64,000 nucleotides of DNA from contig NZ_JACCBT010000001.1 of NCBI RefSeq assembly GCF_013409045.1, positions 4,526,001 to 4,590,000 on the forward strand. Direction: 5' to 3'. Position numbers and translations under genes: made by a program. Under the pieces are notes generated by a model. That model was given only the letters and a program-made list of their open reading frames with translations, was not told the origin of the DNA and made no database searches. Of the stretch, positions 17,182 to 26,899 are shown one piece after another (position 1 is the stretch's first letter; every line of letters starts with the position of its first letter). This stretch comes from Actinomadura citrea (GTDB lineage: Bacteria; Actinomycetota; Actinomycetes; Streptosporangiales; Streptosporangiaceae).

Positions 17182-17598
17182 ATGGAGATTCTCAAGCGGC
17201 AGCCCACCAGCAAGGCCCCGGCCGACTGGTTCACCGGAGACGTGTGGTGGGACGTGATCTACGCCGGGCAGGAGCCGTCAAGGATGCGCGCCAACCTGGT
17301 GCGGTTCTCGCCCTGCGCCCGCACCGACTGGCACTCGCACGCGATGGGCCAGACCCTGCACATCGTGTCGGGCGTCGCCCTGATCCAGTCGCGCGGCGGC
17401 CAGATCATCGAGGCCCGTCCCGGCGACACCGTCCACACCCCGGCTGGTGAGGAGCACTGGCACGGCGCCACCCCGGACGCCTTCATGGAGCACCTGGCCT
17501 TGTGGGAGGGGCCCGGACCGGACGGCGGCCCCGAGACGGTGTGGGGCGAGAAGGTCACCGACGCCGAGTACCAGGGGCCCCGTACCCCGGCGACCTAG
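17182..17598 (+). CDS. Cupin-domain protein
   Basis: 138 residues, single beta-barrel cupin. Metal ligands are visible in TDWHSHAMGQTLHIVSG (H-x-H and later His) and in the second motif PAGEEHWHGATPD. It resembles the cupins often found beside aldo-keto reductases and carboxymuconolactone decarboxylases. ATG 17182 with GAGGAGGACC Shine-Dalgarno, 29 bases after the reductase stop, so cotranscribed. Function may be dioxygenase, isomerase or binding. Confidence 0.88.
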   Translation: MEILKRQPTSKAPADWFTGDVWWDVIYAGQEPSRMRANLVRFSPCARTDWHSHAMGQTLHIVSGVALIQSRGGQIIEARPGDTVHTPAGEEHWHGATPDAFMEHLALWEGPGPDGGPETVWGEKVTDAEYQGPRTPAT

Positions 17599-17717
17599 CG
17601 GACACCGGGACGGACATCCGGCCGGCTACGGCTCGGGACCGCTGAAGGGAGGAGAGGACGGGAGAAGGAGATGACCGCGACCATGCCCACCACAACCGAC
17701 CGCTGAGGAGAACGACG

Positions 17718-18125
17718 ATGTCTTCGCCCGCAACGACCTGGAACGACGACGAGTTCGCCCGTATCAACAGCGCCGACGAAATGCAGATCGCCTCGCGCCG
17801 CGACGGGGGCTCGCTGAGCAGCCCGCGCACGATCTGGATGGTGGAGGTCGACGGCGACCTGTACGTCCGCTCGGTGAACGGGCCCGGCTCGGTCTGGTTC
17901 CGCGCCACCCGCCAACGCCGTCAGGGACGCATCCAGGCCGGCGGCGTCACCAAGGACGTCGCCTACACCGACGTCGGCACCGGCGTCGACCCGGGCCTCA
18001 ACGACCGGATCGACGCCGCCTACCGCACGAAGTACCACCGCTACTCGGCTCCGGTCGACAGCATCACCAGTCCACAGGCGGCGACCACCACGATGCGCCT
18101 CACCCCGCAGCCCGCTCAGGGGTGA
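17718..18125 (+). CDS. DUF2255-family protein
   Basis: 135 residues. The core FARINSADEMQIASRRDGG, then TIWMVEVDGDLYVRSVNGPGSVWFR and the terminal DDRIDAAYRTKYHRY-like segment, match DUF2255, a small flavin-reductase-fold-like family of unknown role common in actinomycetes. Shine-Dalgarno GAGGAGAACG precedes ATG 17718. A possible 11-codon mini-ORF (17671-17706, MTATMPTTTDR) with its own GAAGGAG ends 11 bases before it; whether translated is unknown. Last gene of the dehydrogenase cluster. Confidence 0.82.
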   Translation: MSSPATTWNDDEFARINSADEMQIASRRDGGSLSSPRTIWMVEVDGDLYVRSVNGPGSVWFRATRQRRQGRIQAGGVTKDVAYTDVGTGVDPGLNDRIDAAYRTKYHRYSAPVDSITSPQAATTTMRLTPQPAQG

Positions 18126-18291
18126 GCGGCCGGACGAGCACCGAGATCAGTGAAGTGCCAGCGGGGTGCAACGCCGTACCTCGAGACCATCGGACCGGAC
18201 ACGCATCCCGATGCCCGCTCCGGCCACGGCCAGGGGCGCCTGGATCGACCGCCAGGACGCCTGTCGGAGCCTGGTCCTACGGTGAGGCGCC

Positions 18292-21200
18292 ATGGACGAG
18301 GAGACGTTGGTCGTTCCGGCGGTGTGGCGGCGCCGGTTGCATCCGCGGCGGGGCGGCACGCCCGGCACCGTGCTCAAGCTCGACCCCGCGGCGGGCGACG
18401 CGCTCTCCGAGAAGATCCGGGCGCGGTCGGCCGATGTCGAGGACGTGCTCGGCAACCCGCGGAGCGACCCCGGGCTCGTCGCAGCGGCCCGGCGGTACCT
18501 GAGCGGCGAGGACGACCCGCTCGGCGCCTCGGTCGTCGGGCAGATCGCCGTCCGCAAGGAGTCCGGGCAGGACGAATCGCACACCCTGCTCGTGGACGCC
18601 TGGTGCGCCGAGCGCGGTGCCGCGTTCGCCGCCGCCGCGGTCGCGGGCCTCAGCAAGGCCGAGCCCACGTGGCGGTGGATCGAGCAGGGCGTGCGGCACG
18701 AGGCGTGGGTCCGGCTGCGGGACCCGCACGAGAAGTACGGCCACTGGTGGGGGATGCGCGGTGCGCTGGTCCGGATGCGGGCCGTTCTCGCCGCCGTGGA
18801 CGACACCGAGTACGAGCGGGCGGTCTCGCGCCTGGCGGAGTACCGCGGCAACATCCTGCTCCGCTCCGTCACCACCTACCTCGTGCCCACCCGGCAGGAC
18901 TGGGTCGAGGAGTCGTTGGCCGAAACCGGCGGCCCGCTGGACTACATGTACTCCTGGATGCTGTGGTGCTCCATCGCCTCCCCGGCGCAGCTGGCCCGCC
19001 TGGGCGTCCTGGGATGGCAGGCGGGCAACGCCGAACTGGTGACCACCGCCGTGGACGGTGTGGGCGCTGCCCTAGCGCCGCCGCTGGCCCACGCCTACGA
19101 CACGGCGCACAACGCCAAGGCCCGCGAGAACAGCGCCGAGGCGCTGGCGGTCCTGCCCACCGACGAGGCGTTCCAGGCCCTGGTGGACCGCGCCGACCAG
19201 GACCGTGTCAGGCCCGCGCTGGCGACGGCGATGAAACGGTTCCCCGCGCGGGCGGCGCGGCTGCTGGGCGGTGCGGCGGCGGGCACCGGCAAGGCCGCCG
19301 AGGTCGCCGCCGAACTGCTGGAGGAGCACCTGCTCACCCACCCCGAACTGGGCGAGGGGGGTAAGGCGGGGCCGGCGCGCGTGCCCGACGCCGCGGCGCG
19401 GGAGCTGCCCGCCTCGCTGGTGACCCCGCCCTGGAGCCGCCGGCGCCGCGAGCGCCGGGCCGTGGTGATCGACGGGCTGGTGCCGCCGGACGTCGCCGCC
19501 GTCCGCTGGAAGCGCGGCGAACGCGAGGCCTGGTCGCCGTCCGGCCGATGGTGGGACCGGGACGGCTGGGTCGGCAGGATCCTCGACCACAAGGCGGGGC
19601 GGCTGGCCTACTGGCAGACGCTGGAGCTGTTCGCCGAGGGGCCCGAGGAACTGGTGCGGCCCCTGTTCGCCGCATGGGCCGCCGGTGACCCGCCCCTCAC
19701 CTGGTACAAGAAGGAGATGGCGGCCCGCTACGAACTGGACGCCGCCCCGCTGCTGACCAAGGCCGCCGCGGACGCGCCCGCCTCCGACGGCGAGGTGCTG
19801 CTGCCGTTCCTCACCCCGCGCATCGCCGCGCTCATGGCGGACTGGGCGCTGCGGCTGAAGTCGGCGCGGCCCGTCGCCCACGACTGGTTCGCCCGCCACC
19901 GGATCGCCGCCGTCCCGCAGCTCATCCCCGCGGCGCTGGGCCCGGCCGGACGCGAGCGCCGCGCCGCGCAGCTCGCTCTGCTGCACATCGCCGGGAACGA
20001 GAGCGCGGAGGCGGTCGTGGAGGCCGCCCGCGTCCACGGCGACCGCGCCGCCGCCGCGATCGCGGACCTGATGACCGCCGACCCGCTCGACCTGGTCCCG
20101 CTGCGCGCGCCGACGATCGGCGGCTGGGCCGACCCGGCGCTGCTGCCGCAGATCCTGACCGTCCGGCGCGACCGGGCGCTGCCCTCCGGTGCGACGCGCC
20201 ACCTGCTGCTCACGCTCGCGCTCGAACACCCCGGCGGGGCGCGCCCCGACCTCGCCGATGTCGAACGGGCCTGCGACCCCGAGTCGCTCGCCGCCTTCTC
20301 CTGGGCGGTGTTCGAGCGGTGGGAGGCGGCCGGGCACCCGGCCAGGGACGGCTGGGCGCTCACCCAGCTCGGCCTGCTCGGCGGCGACGAGGCCGCCCGC
20401 CGCCTCACCCCGCTGATCCGCGCGTGGCCCGGCCAGAGCCGCCACAGGAACGCCGCCGCCGGCCTGGACGTCCTGGCCGAGATCGGCACCGACGTCGCGC
20501 TCCTGCACCTGCACGGCATCTCCCAGAAGCTGCGGTTCACGGCCCTCAAGGAGCGCGCCCGCCAGAAGATCGACCAGATCGCCGGCGGCCTCGGGCTCAC
20601 CGAGGACGAACTCGCCGACCGCCTGGTGCCCGACCTCGGGCTCGACGCCGCCGGCACCCTCGTCCTGGACTACGGGCCCCGCCGCTTCACCCTCGGCTTC
20701 GACGAGCAGCTCAGGCCCTACGTCCTGGACGACGCGGGCAGGCCGCGCAAGGCGCTGCCCAAACCGGGCGCCAAGGACGACCCCGACCTCGCCCCCGCCG
20801 CCCACAAGCGGTTCGCGGCGCTGCGCAAGGACGTGCGCGCCGTGGCCGCCGGCCAGGTGCGCAGGCTGGAGTCCGCCATGGTCCAGCGGCGCTCCTGGGC
20901 CCTGCCCGACTTCCAGCGGCTCCTGGCCGGCCACCCGCTGCTGCGCCACATCGTCCGGCGGCTGGTGTGGCTCACCGGCGACGGCACGGCCTTCCGGGTC
21001 GCCGAGGACGGCACGCTCGCCGACTCCGCCGACGACGCCCTCGTCCTGGACGGCGCCGCCCGGGTCCGCGTCGCGCACCGCCTCGACCTGGCCGCGGGGG
21101 ACCTGGCCGCCTGGACGCAGGTGTTCGGCGACTACGAGATCGCGCAGCCGTTCCCGCAACTGGACCGCCCCGTGTACGCCCTCGGCGAGGAGGAACGCCG

Positions 21201-21495
21201 GACCGGCCGCCTCGCCCGGTTCGACGGCGCCACGGTCCCGCTCGGGCGGCTCCTGCGCCTGGAGCACGACGGCTGGGAGCACGACATGCCCGCCGACGCC
21301 GGCATCGTCGGCGGGATGACGCGCGCCCTTCCCGGCGGCGTGGCCGCCGGGCTCGGCTTCGAGCCCGCGGTCGCGATCGGCGACCGCGACCCCGCCGAGC
21401 TCGTCACGATCGGCGGCGTCCACGTGACCGGCGACCTGGATGCCGTCCAGGCCAGCGAACTGCTCGCCGAACTTACCGCGGCCACCCAGGGATGA
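18292..21495 (+). CDS. Large DUF4132-domain protein
   Basis: 1,067 residues, soluble, rich in alpha-helical repeats (many A/L/E/R stretches, HEAT-like in residues ~230-700). The C-terminal third holds the DUF4132 region: KRFAALRKDVRAVAAGQVRRLESAMVQRR, then LLAGHPLLRHIVRRLVW and FGDYEIAQPFPQLDRPVY. DUF4132 occurs in large MolR-like proteins of unknown mechanism. No signal peptide, P-loop or nuclease motif seen. ATG 18292 lacks a strong Shine-Dalgarno. It stands alone between the DUF2255 and AI-2E genes; the 166 bases upstream hold nothing else I recognise. Confidence 0.88.
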   Translation: MDEETLVVPAVWRRRLHPRRGGTPGTVLKLDPAAGDALSEKIRARSADVEDVLGNPRSDPGLVAAARRYLSGEDDPLGASVVGQIAVRKESGQDESHTLLVDAWCAERGAAFAAAAVAGLSKAEPTWRWIEQGVRHEAWVRLRDPHEKYGHWWGMRGALVRMRAVLAAVDDTEYERAVSRLAEYRGNILLRSVTTYLVPTRQDWVEESLAETGGPLDYMYSWMLWCSIASPAQLARLGVLGWQAGNAELVTTAVDGVGAALAPPLAHAYDTAHNAKARENSAEALAVLPTDEAFQALVDRADQDRVRPALATAMKRFPARAARLLGGAAAGTGKAAEVAAELLEEHLLTHPELGEGGKAGPARVPDAAARELPASLVTPPWSRRRRERRAVVIDGLVPPDVAAVRWKRGEREAWSPSGRWWDRDGWVGRILDHKAGRLAYWQTLELFAEGPEELVRPLFAAWAAGDPPLTWYKKEMAARYELDAAPLLTKAAADAPASDGEVLLPFLTPRIAALMADWALRLKSARPVAHDWFARHRIAAVPQLIPAALGPAGRERRAAQLALLHIAGNESAEAVVEAARVHGDRAAAAIADLMTADPLDLVPLRAPTIGGWADPALLPQILTVRRDRALPSGATRHLLLTLALEHPGGARPDLADVERACDPESLAAFSWAVFERWEAAGHPARDGWALTQLGLLGGDEAARRLTPLIRAWPGQSRHRNAAAGLDVLAEIGTDVALLHLHGISQKLRFTALKERARQKIDQIAGGLGLTEDELADRLVPDLGLDAAGTLVLDYGPRRFTLGFDEQLRPYVLDDAGRPRKALPKPGAKDDPDLAPAAHKRFAALRKDVRAVAAGQVRRLESAMVQRRSWALPDFQRLLAGHPLLRHIVRRLVWLTGDGTAFRVAEDGTLADSADDALVLDGAARVRVAHRLDLAAGDLAAWTQVFGDYEIAQPFPQLDRPVYALGEEERRTGRLARFDGATVPLGRLLRLEHDGWEHDMPADAGIVGGMTRALPGGVAAGLGFEPAVAIGDRDPAELVTIGGVHVTGDLDAVQASELLAELTAATQG

Positions 21496-21602
21496 CGGCG
21501 GCACCGCGTGACCGCGGCGGGGGCTGAAATCCCGGCAAAGCTTGCGCCTGCCGCGGTGCGGGGCGCCCGGAATGCCCGCCCGGACGCCGTTAACGTGCAG
21601 GA

Positions 21603-22805
21603 ATGCCGCAGACGCCCGGCCAGCCGCCCGGCGACACGCCCGGCGCTACGCCGGCCCATGAACCGCCCGACGCCCCCACCCCCGAGCAGACCCCCCAACG
21701 GTCGCACCAGATGCCGCCGTGGCTGCCCAAGGCGTTCGCGCTCGCCGGCGGGAGCGTGCTGGCGTTCCTGGCGGGCCTGTGGCTGTTGGGGCGGCTGCGC
21801 GAACTGCTGCTGCTCCTGCTGATCTCGCTGTTCCTGGCCTTCGCGATCGAGCCAGCGGTGAACTGGCTCGCCGCGCGCGGATGGCGCCGCGGCCTGGCGA
21901 CCGCGGCGATGTTCGTCGTCGTGGGGCTGCTCATCGCAGGGTTCCTCGGCGGTATCGGGTCGCTGCTGGCGGCCCAGGTCACCAACCTGATCGGCGGGTT
22001 CCCCGGCTACGTCCGCCGGTTCGTCGGATGGGTGAACGCCACGTTCGGGACGCACCTGTCGCAGCAGACGGTCTTCCAGCGGCTCCCCACGGTCACCGGC
22101 GCGCTGTCGCGGCACCTGTCGGACCTCGCCGCGAACGTGTGGGGATTCGGCACCACCGCCCTCGGCGTCCTCTTCAACACCCTCGGCGTCCTGCTGTTCA
22201 CCTTCTACCTGTCCGCCGAGGGCCCCCGGTTCCGCCGGACCGTGTGCTCCCTGCTTCCGCCGCACCGCCAGCGCGAGGTCCTGCGCGCCTGGGAGATCGC
22301 CGTCGACAAGACCGGCGGCTACATCTACTCCCGGGGACTGCTCGCCCTCATCTCCGGCGTCGCCCACTACGCCGCCATGGCCGGGCTCGGCGTCCCGTAC
22401 GCGGCGGCCCTGGCACTGTGGGTGGGCGTGGTCTCCCAGTTCATCCCGGCCGTCGGCACCTACCTGGCCGGGGCCGTGCCGGTCCTCATCGCCCTGACCA
22501 GGTCACCGAGCACGGCGCTGTGGATCCTGCTGTTCATCATCGCCTACCAGCAACTGGAGAACTACCTGCTGCAACCGCGCATCACCGCCCGGACCCTGGA
22601 CATGCACCCGGCGGTCGCGTTCGGGCTCATCCTGGCCGGCGCCGCCGTCGCCGGGCCCATCGGGATCCTGCTGGCGATCCCGCTCGGCGCCAGCCTCCAG
22701 GCGTTCGCCGGCGCGTACGTGCGCCGATACGAGGTGGAGGAGCATCCCCTGACCAAGCCGGACGCGCCCCCCGGGCGCTGGTGGCGGTGGCTGCGCCGCG
22801 GCTGA
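21603..22805 (+). CDS. AI-2E family transporter (UPF0118)
   Basis: 400 residues. A Pro/Thr-rich N-terminus (residues 1-40) is followed by about eight membrane segments. Two pairs come early (LAGGSVLAFLAGLWLLGRL, LLLLLLISLFLAFAIE) and the rest late, with an amphipathic middle domain and the family motif AYQQLENYLLQPRITA near residue 325. Members were named for autoinducer-2 export, but many act in ion or small-molecule transport. Shine-Dalgarno AGGA before ATG 21603. The C-terminus is short and basic. Confidence 0.9.
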   Translation: MPQTPGQPPGDTPGATPAHEPPDAPTPEQTPQRSHQMPPWLPKAFALAGGSVLAFLAGLWLLGRLRELLLLLLISLFLAFAIEPAVNWLAARGWRRGLATAAMFVVVGLLIAGFLGGIGSLLAAQVTNLIGGFPGYVRRFVGWVNATFGTHLSQQTVFQRLPTVTGALSRHLSDLAANVWGFGTTALGVLFNTLGVLLFTFYLSAEGPRFRRTVCSLLPPHRQREVLRAWEIAVDKTGGYIYSRGLLALISGVAHYAAMAGLGVPYAAALALWVGVVSQFIPAVGTYLAGAVPVLIALTRSPSTALWILLFIIAYQQLENYLLQPRITARTLDMHPAVAFGLILAGAAVAGPIGILLAIPLGASLQAFAGAYVRRYEVEEHPLTKPDAPPGRWWRWLRRG

Positions 22806-22936
22806 GGCTTTACCGGATCGGGGCCGGTTCCGGAGCGGATCGTCGAGCATTGCCGTGGACGGGAGCCGCCCGCCGCGGCTACCGTGCCGGGAGGAACCTT
22901 GATCATCAGGCAGCTCGGGGGCGGGAGGGAGCCGTC

Positions 22937-24775
22937 ATGTACCGTCCCCGCACGCGCCGGCGCCGGTGGCTCGCCGGCATCACGGCCGGAGCGCTCGCGG
23001 TGACCGGCCTCGGCGCATTGGACGCGTCCGCCGCGCAGGCCGCGCCGCACGCCGGCAAGGATCCGCGGCTGATGCGGATCCTGCGGTCGATGTCACTGCA
23101 GGAGAAGGCCGCGCAGCTGTTCGTCCTGCAGGTCTACGGCAAGAGCGCCACCACCGCGGAACCGGCCGACGTCGCCGCCAACCGCAGGCTGTACGGGGTC
23201 GACAACGCCGCGCAGGTCGTCGCCCGCTACCACCCCGGCGGCTTCATCTACTACGGCGACAACGTCACCGACCCGCGGCAGCTCGCCGCGTTCTCCAACG
23301 GCATCCAGCGCGCCGCCGCGGCGCAGCCGCTGCGCGTCCCCGCCACGATCGCCATCGACCAGGAGGGCGGCATCGTCGCCCGCGTCCAGCCGCCCGCGAC
23401 GCAGTCGCCCGGCAACATGGCCCTGGCCGCCGGGCGCCGCAGCGGCGACGCCCGCGCGCTCGCCCGCATCACCGGCGGCGAACTGCGCGCCATCGGCGTC
23501 AACCAGGACTACGCGCCGGACGCCGACGTCAACGTCAACCCGGCCAACCCCGTCATCGGCGTCCGGTCCTTCGGCTCCGACCCCGCCCTGGTGTCGGACA
23601 TGGTGACCGCGCAGATCGGCGGCTACCGGGCCGGCGGGGTGACCCCGACCGTCAAGCACTTCCCCGGGCACGGCGACACCACCACCGACAGCCACACCGG
23701 CGTCCCGCACATCGACCACACCCGCGCCGAATGGGAACGGCTCGACCTGCCCCCGTTCCGCGCCGCGATCAAGCAGCGCGTCGACTCCATCATGACCGCG
23801 CACATCGTCGTGCCGTCGCTGGACCCCTCCGGCGACCCCGCCACCCTCTCGCGGCCCATCCTCACCGGCATCCTGCGGGACCGCCTCCACTACCGCGGCG
23901 TCGTCGTCACCGACGCCCTGGACATGCAGGGCGTCCGCGACAAGTACGGCGACGAGAACATTCCCGTCCTGGCCCTCAAGGCCGGCGTGGACGTCCTGCT
24001 GAAGCCGCCCGCCGACGCCCAGGGCAACGGCGTGTTCCCCCGCCAGCTCGCCGCGGTCGTCAACGCCGTCAAGTCCGGCGAGCTGACCGAGAAGCGCATC
24101 GACGAGTCGGTCTACCGGATCCTGGAGCTGAAGCAGCGGCGCGGCCTGTTCCGTGACCCCTACGCCGACGAGTCGAAGATCGGCCAGGTCGTCGGGACGC
24201 CCGAACACCTGGCCGCCGCGCAGCGCGCCACCGACCGCACCACGACCCTGGTCAAGAACGGCGCCGGGGTCCTGCCCCTGCGCCCCGGCGCCCGCAAGGT
24301 CCTGGTCACCGGATGGGGCGTGTCCACCACCGCGTCCCTCGGCACCGAGCTCGCCCGCCGCGGCGCCACCGCGACCATCCGGCAGACCGGCCTCAGCCCC
24401 GGTCAGGCCCAGATCGACGAGGCCGTCGCCGCCGCCCGGGACCAGGACCTGGTCGTCGCCGTCACCAACCGCGCCTGGGACGTCAAGCAGGAGCCCGGTC
24501 ACAACGGGCCCGGGCAGACGGAGCTCGTCAAGGCGCTCGTCGCCACCGGCAGACCGGTCGTCGTCGTCGCCGTCCGCGACCCCTACGACATCGCCTGGTT
24601 CCCCGAGGCGACCACCTACCTGGCGACCTACTCCTACACGGCCGAGGCGCTGCGGTCGGCCGCCAAGGTCCTGTTCGGCGAGCTGGACCCGCGCGGGCGG
24701 CTGCCCGTCGCCGTCCCCGCCCGCGACGAACCGGGCACCGTCCTCTACCCGTTCGGGCACGGCCTGGACTACTGA
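22937..24775 (+). CDS. Secreted glycoside hydrolase family 3 (beta-N-acetylhexosaminidase type)
   Basis: 612 residues. Signal peptide with RTRRRRWLAGITAGALAV and a probable cleavage after AQA (residues ~36-38); the arginine cluster could route through Tat. The GH3 N-domain shows IAIDQEGGIVARV, the NagZ-type loop KHFPGHGDTTTDSH (His/Asp acid-base) and nucleophile Asp in VVTDALDMQGV. A second alpha/beta domain (VLVTGWGVSTT onward, ending FGHGLDY) is the GH3 C-domain. It should release N-acetylglucosamine or similar beta-linked sugars, perhaps from peptidoglycan fragments. Shine-Dalgarno GGGAGGGA. A perfect hairpin follows. Confidence 0.92.
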   Translation: MYRPRTRRRRWLAGITAGALAVTGLGALDASAAQAAPHAGKDPRLMRILRSMSLQEKAAQLFVLQVYGKSATTAEPADVAANRRLYGVDNAAQVVARYHPGGFIYYGDNVTDPRQLAAFSNGIQRAAAAQPLRVPATIAIDQEGGIVARVQPPATQSPGNMALAAGRRSGDARALARITGGELRAIGVNQDYAPDADVNVNPANPVIGVRSFGSDPALVSDMVTAQIGGYRAGGVTPTVKHFPGHGDTTTDSHTGVPHIDHTRAEWERLDLPPFRAAIKQRVDSIMTAHIVVPSLDPSGDPATLSRPILTGILRDRLHYRGVVVTDALDMQGVRDKYGDENIPVLALKAGVDVLLKPPADAQGNGVFPRQLAAVVNAVKSGELTEKRIDESVYRILELKQRRGLFRDPYADESKIGQVVGTPEHLAAAQRATDRTTTLVKNGAGVLPLRPGARKVLVTGWGVSTTASLGTELARRGATATIRQTGLSPGQAQIDEAVAAARDQDLVVAVTNRAWDVKQEPGHNGPGQTELVKALVATGRPVVVVAVRDPYDIAWFPEATTYLATYSYTAEALRSAAKVLFGELDPRGRLPVAVPARDEPGTVLYPFGHGLDY

Positions 24776-24782
24776 CCCGCCG

Positions 24783-24814
24783 GACCGGGCCGCCGCACGT
24801 GCGGCGGCCCGGTC
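24783..24814. terminator. Perfect 32-bp palindromic terminator between convergent genes
   Basis: Arms GACCGGGCCGCCGCAC (24783-24798) and GTGCGGCGGCCCGGTC (24799-24814) are exact reverse complements with no spacer. It lies 8 bases after the GH3 stop and 67 bases before the end of the opposing esterase gene, so it likely serves both directions. Confidence 0.7.
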
Positions 24815-24881
24815 GCGGAACGGCAGCCGCTGCCGCACCGGAACCGGGCCGGGTTCGCACCAAGGGACGCGCGGGCGCGCG

Positions 24882-25922
24882 TCACACCCGGCGGGCGCCG
24901 ATCGACTTCATCAGCGTCGGCCACACCGCGCCCGCCTCACGCACCCACGCCGGCCAGTTGTGCCGGCCGTCGCCGTAGATGTGGGCGGTGTGGGGGATGT
25001 TCAGCTGCTCCAGCCGCTTCTGGAAGTCCTTGTTGTTCGCGCCGACCGCGATCTCGCTGAGCAGGCCGATGTCCCACGGCGCCACATCGGGGTCGCCGGG
25101 GCCGGGGCGCCCGGTCGTGCCGGCGGAGAAGTACAGGCCGGTGCCGCGCAGCTTGGGCGCCAGCGAGTACGGGTCGTGCGCCGCCCAGTTGGCGTCGTCG
25201 GACCACGGGACGCCCCATATCGCGAACGGGTCCTGGCCGTTGCCCGCGTTGGTGAACATCAGCAGCGCCGGCATCCCGATCGAGCGCATCGACAGGATCC
25301 CGCTCAGCGACGCCGCGTACTTGAACATCCCCGGGTGCCGGGCCGCGTAGGACATCGCGCCGGCACCGCCGGAGGAGTTGCCGATCACCGCGCGCAGCGC
25401 GCCCGCGTGGTAGTTGCGCTCCATCAGCTGGCGCACCTCGGCGGTGTGGAAGGTCTCCCACCGGGGAGTCCCGCCCTTGCCGTAGTTGTACCAGTCGGTG
25501 TAGGAGCCGTTGTCGCCCTCCGGCATGACGACGATGACGTTGTACTTGGCCGCCCACGCCTCGATGTCGGTGTTGCGCGTCCAGGAGGTGTAGTCGTCCT
25601 GGCCGCCGTGGTAGGCGTACAGCACCGGCCACGTCGCCGTCGCGTTCCGCGTCCAGTTCTTCGGCAGCAGGATGCGGGTCTTGACCGCCTTGCCCAGGGC
25701 GGGGGAGTCGATGGCGATGTCGACCTCGTGGGAGGCGATCTTCTTCTCCGCGGTGATGCGCGCCCCGTCGTCCGCCCTGACCGGTCCCGCGAACGCCTGC
25801 GCGGGACCGGTGCCGACCGCGCCGAGGCCGGCCGCCAGGACGGCGGTGATCGCCCCCGAGGCCAGCGAGCGCCGCCAGGTCACCCGGTGCGGTCGGCGGC
25901 GGACGGTCGGTGTCGTGTGCAA
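24882..25922 (-). CDS. Secreted esterase (PF00756/antigen-85-like fold)
   Basis: 346 residues. An N-terminal signal (RRSLASGAITAVLAAGLGAVGTGPAQA) exports it. Putative-esterase fold: VLYAYHGGQDDYTSW, then nucleophile elbow G-N-S-S-G-G (residues ~190), and catalytic His in YGDGRHNWPAW near the end. Related to actinobacterial mycolyltransferase-fold esterases, but an ordinary esterase is as likely. The start appears to be TTG 25922 with GAGGTGAG before it. Convergent with the GH3 enzyme. Confidence 0.88.
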   Translation of the reverse strand: MHTTPTVRRRPHRVTWRRSLASGAITAVLAAGLGAVGTGPAQAFAGPVRADDGARITAEKKIASHEVDIAIDSPALGKAVKTRILLPKNWTRNATATWPVLYAYHGGQDDYTSWTRNTDIEAWAAKYNVIVVMPEGDNGSYTDWYNYGKGGTPRWETFHTAEVRQLMERNYHAGALRAVIGNSSGGAGAMSYAARHPGMFKYAASLSGILSMRSIGMPALLMFTNAGNGQDPFAIWGVPWSDDANWAAHDPYSLAPKLRGTGLYFSAGTTGRPGPGDPDVAPWDIGLLSEIAVGANNKDFQKRLEQLNIPHTAHIYGDGRHNWPAWVREAGAVWPTLMKSIGARRV

Positions 25923-26052
25923 GGCTCACCTCGCGGATCAGGCCCGACCCCCGCGGCCGTGCGACTTCCGCAGAGTGTCCTCGCCTCCACCGAAATGATC
26001 TACGTGGGCCGGTTACAAGATTTCTCGGTGCGGCTGTGGAGAAGTGAGTGAT

Positions 26053-26820
26053 TCAGCCCCCGGCGGCGGCGGTCCCGGCCAGCAGCGCGGCCAGATCGCG
26101 GGGCCGGGAGAACATCGGCCAGTGCCCGGTCGGCAGTTCGTGGTACGTCCAGCCGGGCCCGGTCATCATCGAGAACACCGGGTGACCGCCTTCGCCCATC
26201 TCCCTGACCGCGGCCAGCGGGATCGTGGTGGCGATCAGCGTGCGGGGCGTGGTCGGCAGCGGGTCGGGGCGGGTGAGCGCCTGCGTCGCGGTGCCGAACG
26301 GCTGGGGCGTGCCGCGCTCGCGCATCGCCGCCAGGTGCTCGCCGGTCAGGCCGGCGAGGTTGACCGGGTCCTCCTGCGGATCGAACGCCGGAACCGGGAT
26401 CTTCCAGCCGTCGCCGTGCTCGGCGACGGCCTTCTCCAGGTCCGCGCGCGAGACGGGGTCGTGGAAGTCGATGCCTGCCAGGCCGGACGGCATGGGGCCG
26501 GTGTCGACGTAGACGACCCGGGCGATGCGCTCGGGGATCCGGTCGGCGGCGCCGGTGACCGCCATGTTCGCTCCGCTGTGCGCGACGAGGACGACCCCGG
26601 TCAGGTCGCCGTCCTCGATGAGCCGCAGCAGGTCGTCGACCTGCGCGCCGACGTCGGCTCCGGGCCCGACCCCGGAGGCCCGCTCGGCCTGCCCGGCCGG
26701 CGTCACCGCGCGCACCTCGTGGCCCGCGGCCCGCAGGTCCGCCGCCACCTCGTCCCACGCCCAGGCGCCCAGCCAGTACCCGGGCACCAGTACGAACGTC
26801 GTCTTGCCAGTGGTCGTCAT
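26053..26820 (-). CDS. Alpha/beta hydrolase
   Basis: 255 residues. FVLVPGYWLGAWAWDEVAADLRAAGHEV (oxyanion region), nucleophile elbow VAHSGAN (Ser near 82), and catalytic His in LPTGHWPMFSRP. This is the small esterase/haloperoxidase-like group with H-S-G at the elbow. ATG 26820 is 79 bases from the divergent WYL-domain regulator, which probably controls it. Confidence 0.88.
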   Translation of the reverse strand: MTTTGKTTFVLVPGYWLGAWAWDEVAADLRAAGHEVRAVTPAGQAERASGVGPGADVGAQVDDLLRLIEDGDLTGVVLVAHSGANMAVTGAADRIPERIARVVYVDTGPMPSGLAGIDFHDPVSRADLEKAVAEHGDGWKIPVPAFDPQEDPVNLAGLTGEHLAAMRERGTPQPFGTATQALTRPDPLPTTPRTLIATTIPLAAVREMGEGGHPVFSMMTGPGWTYHELPTGHWPMFSRPRDLAALLAGTAAAGG

Positions 26821-26899
26821 CGGTCGTCCTCTCGGTGGATGCAGTACCCACGCTAGGGTCGATACCGGACAGAAACCGCCCGGATTGAGCGAGTGACCC

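Noticed and set aside
18292-21504. Long minus-strand open frames antisense to the DUF4132 and other genes
   Set aside because: They are low-complexity, Gly/Arg/Pro-rich by-products of high GC content, without start sites or domain motifs.
22802-22936. Riboswitch in the AI-2E/GH3 gap
   Set aside because: The gap is 130 bases with no conserved helix pattern I could recognise; only a Shine-Dalgarno is clear.
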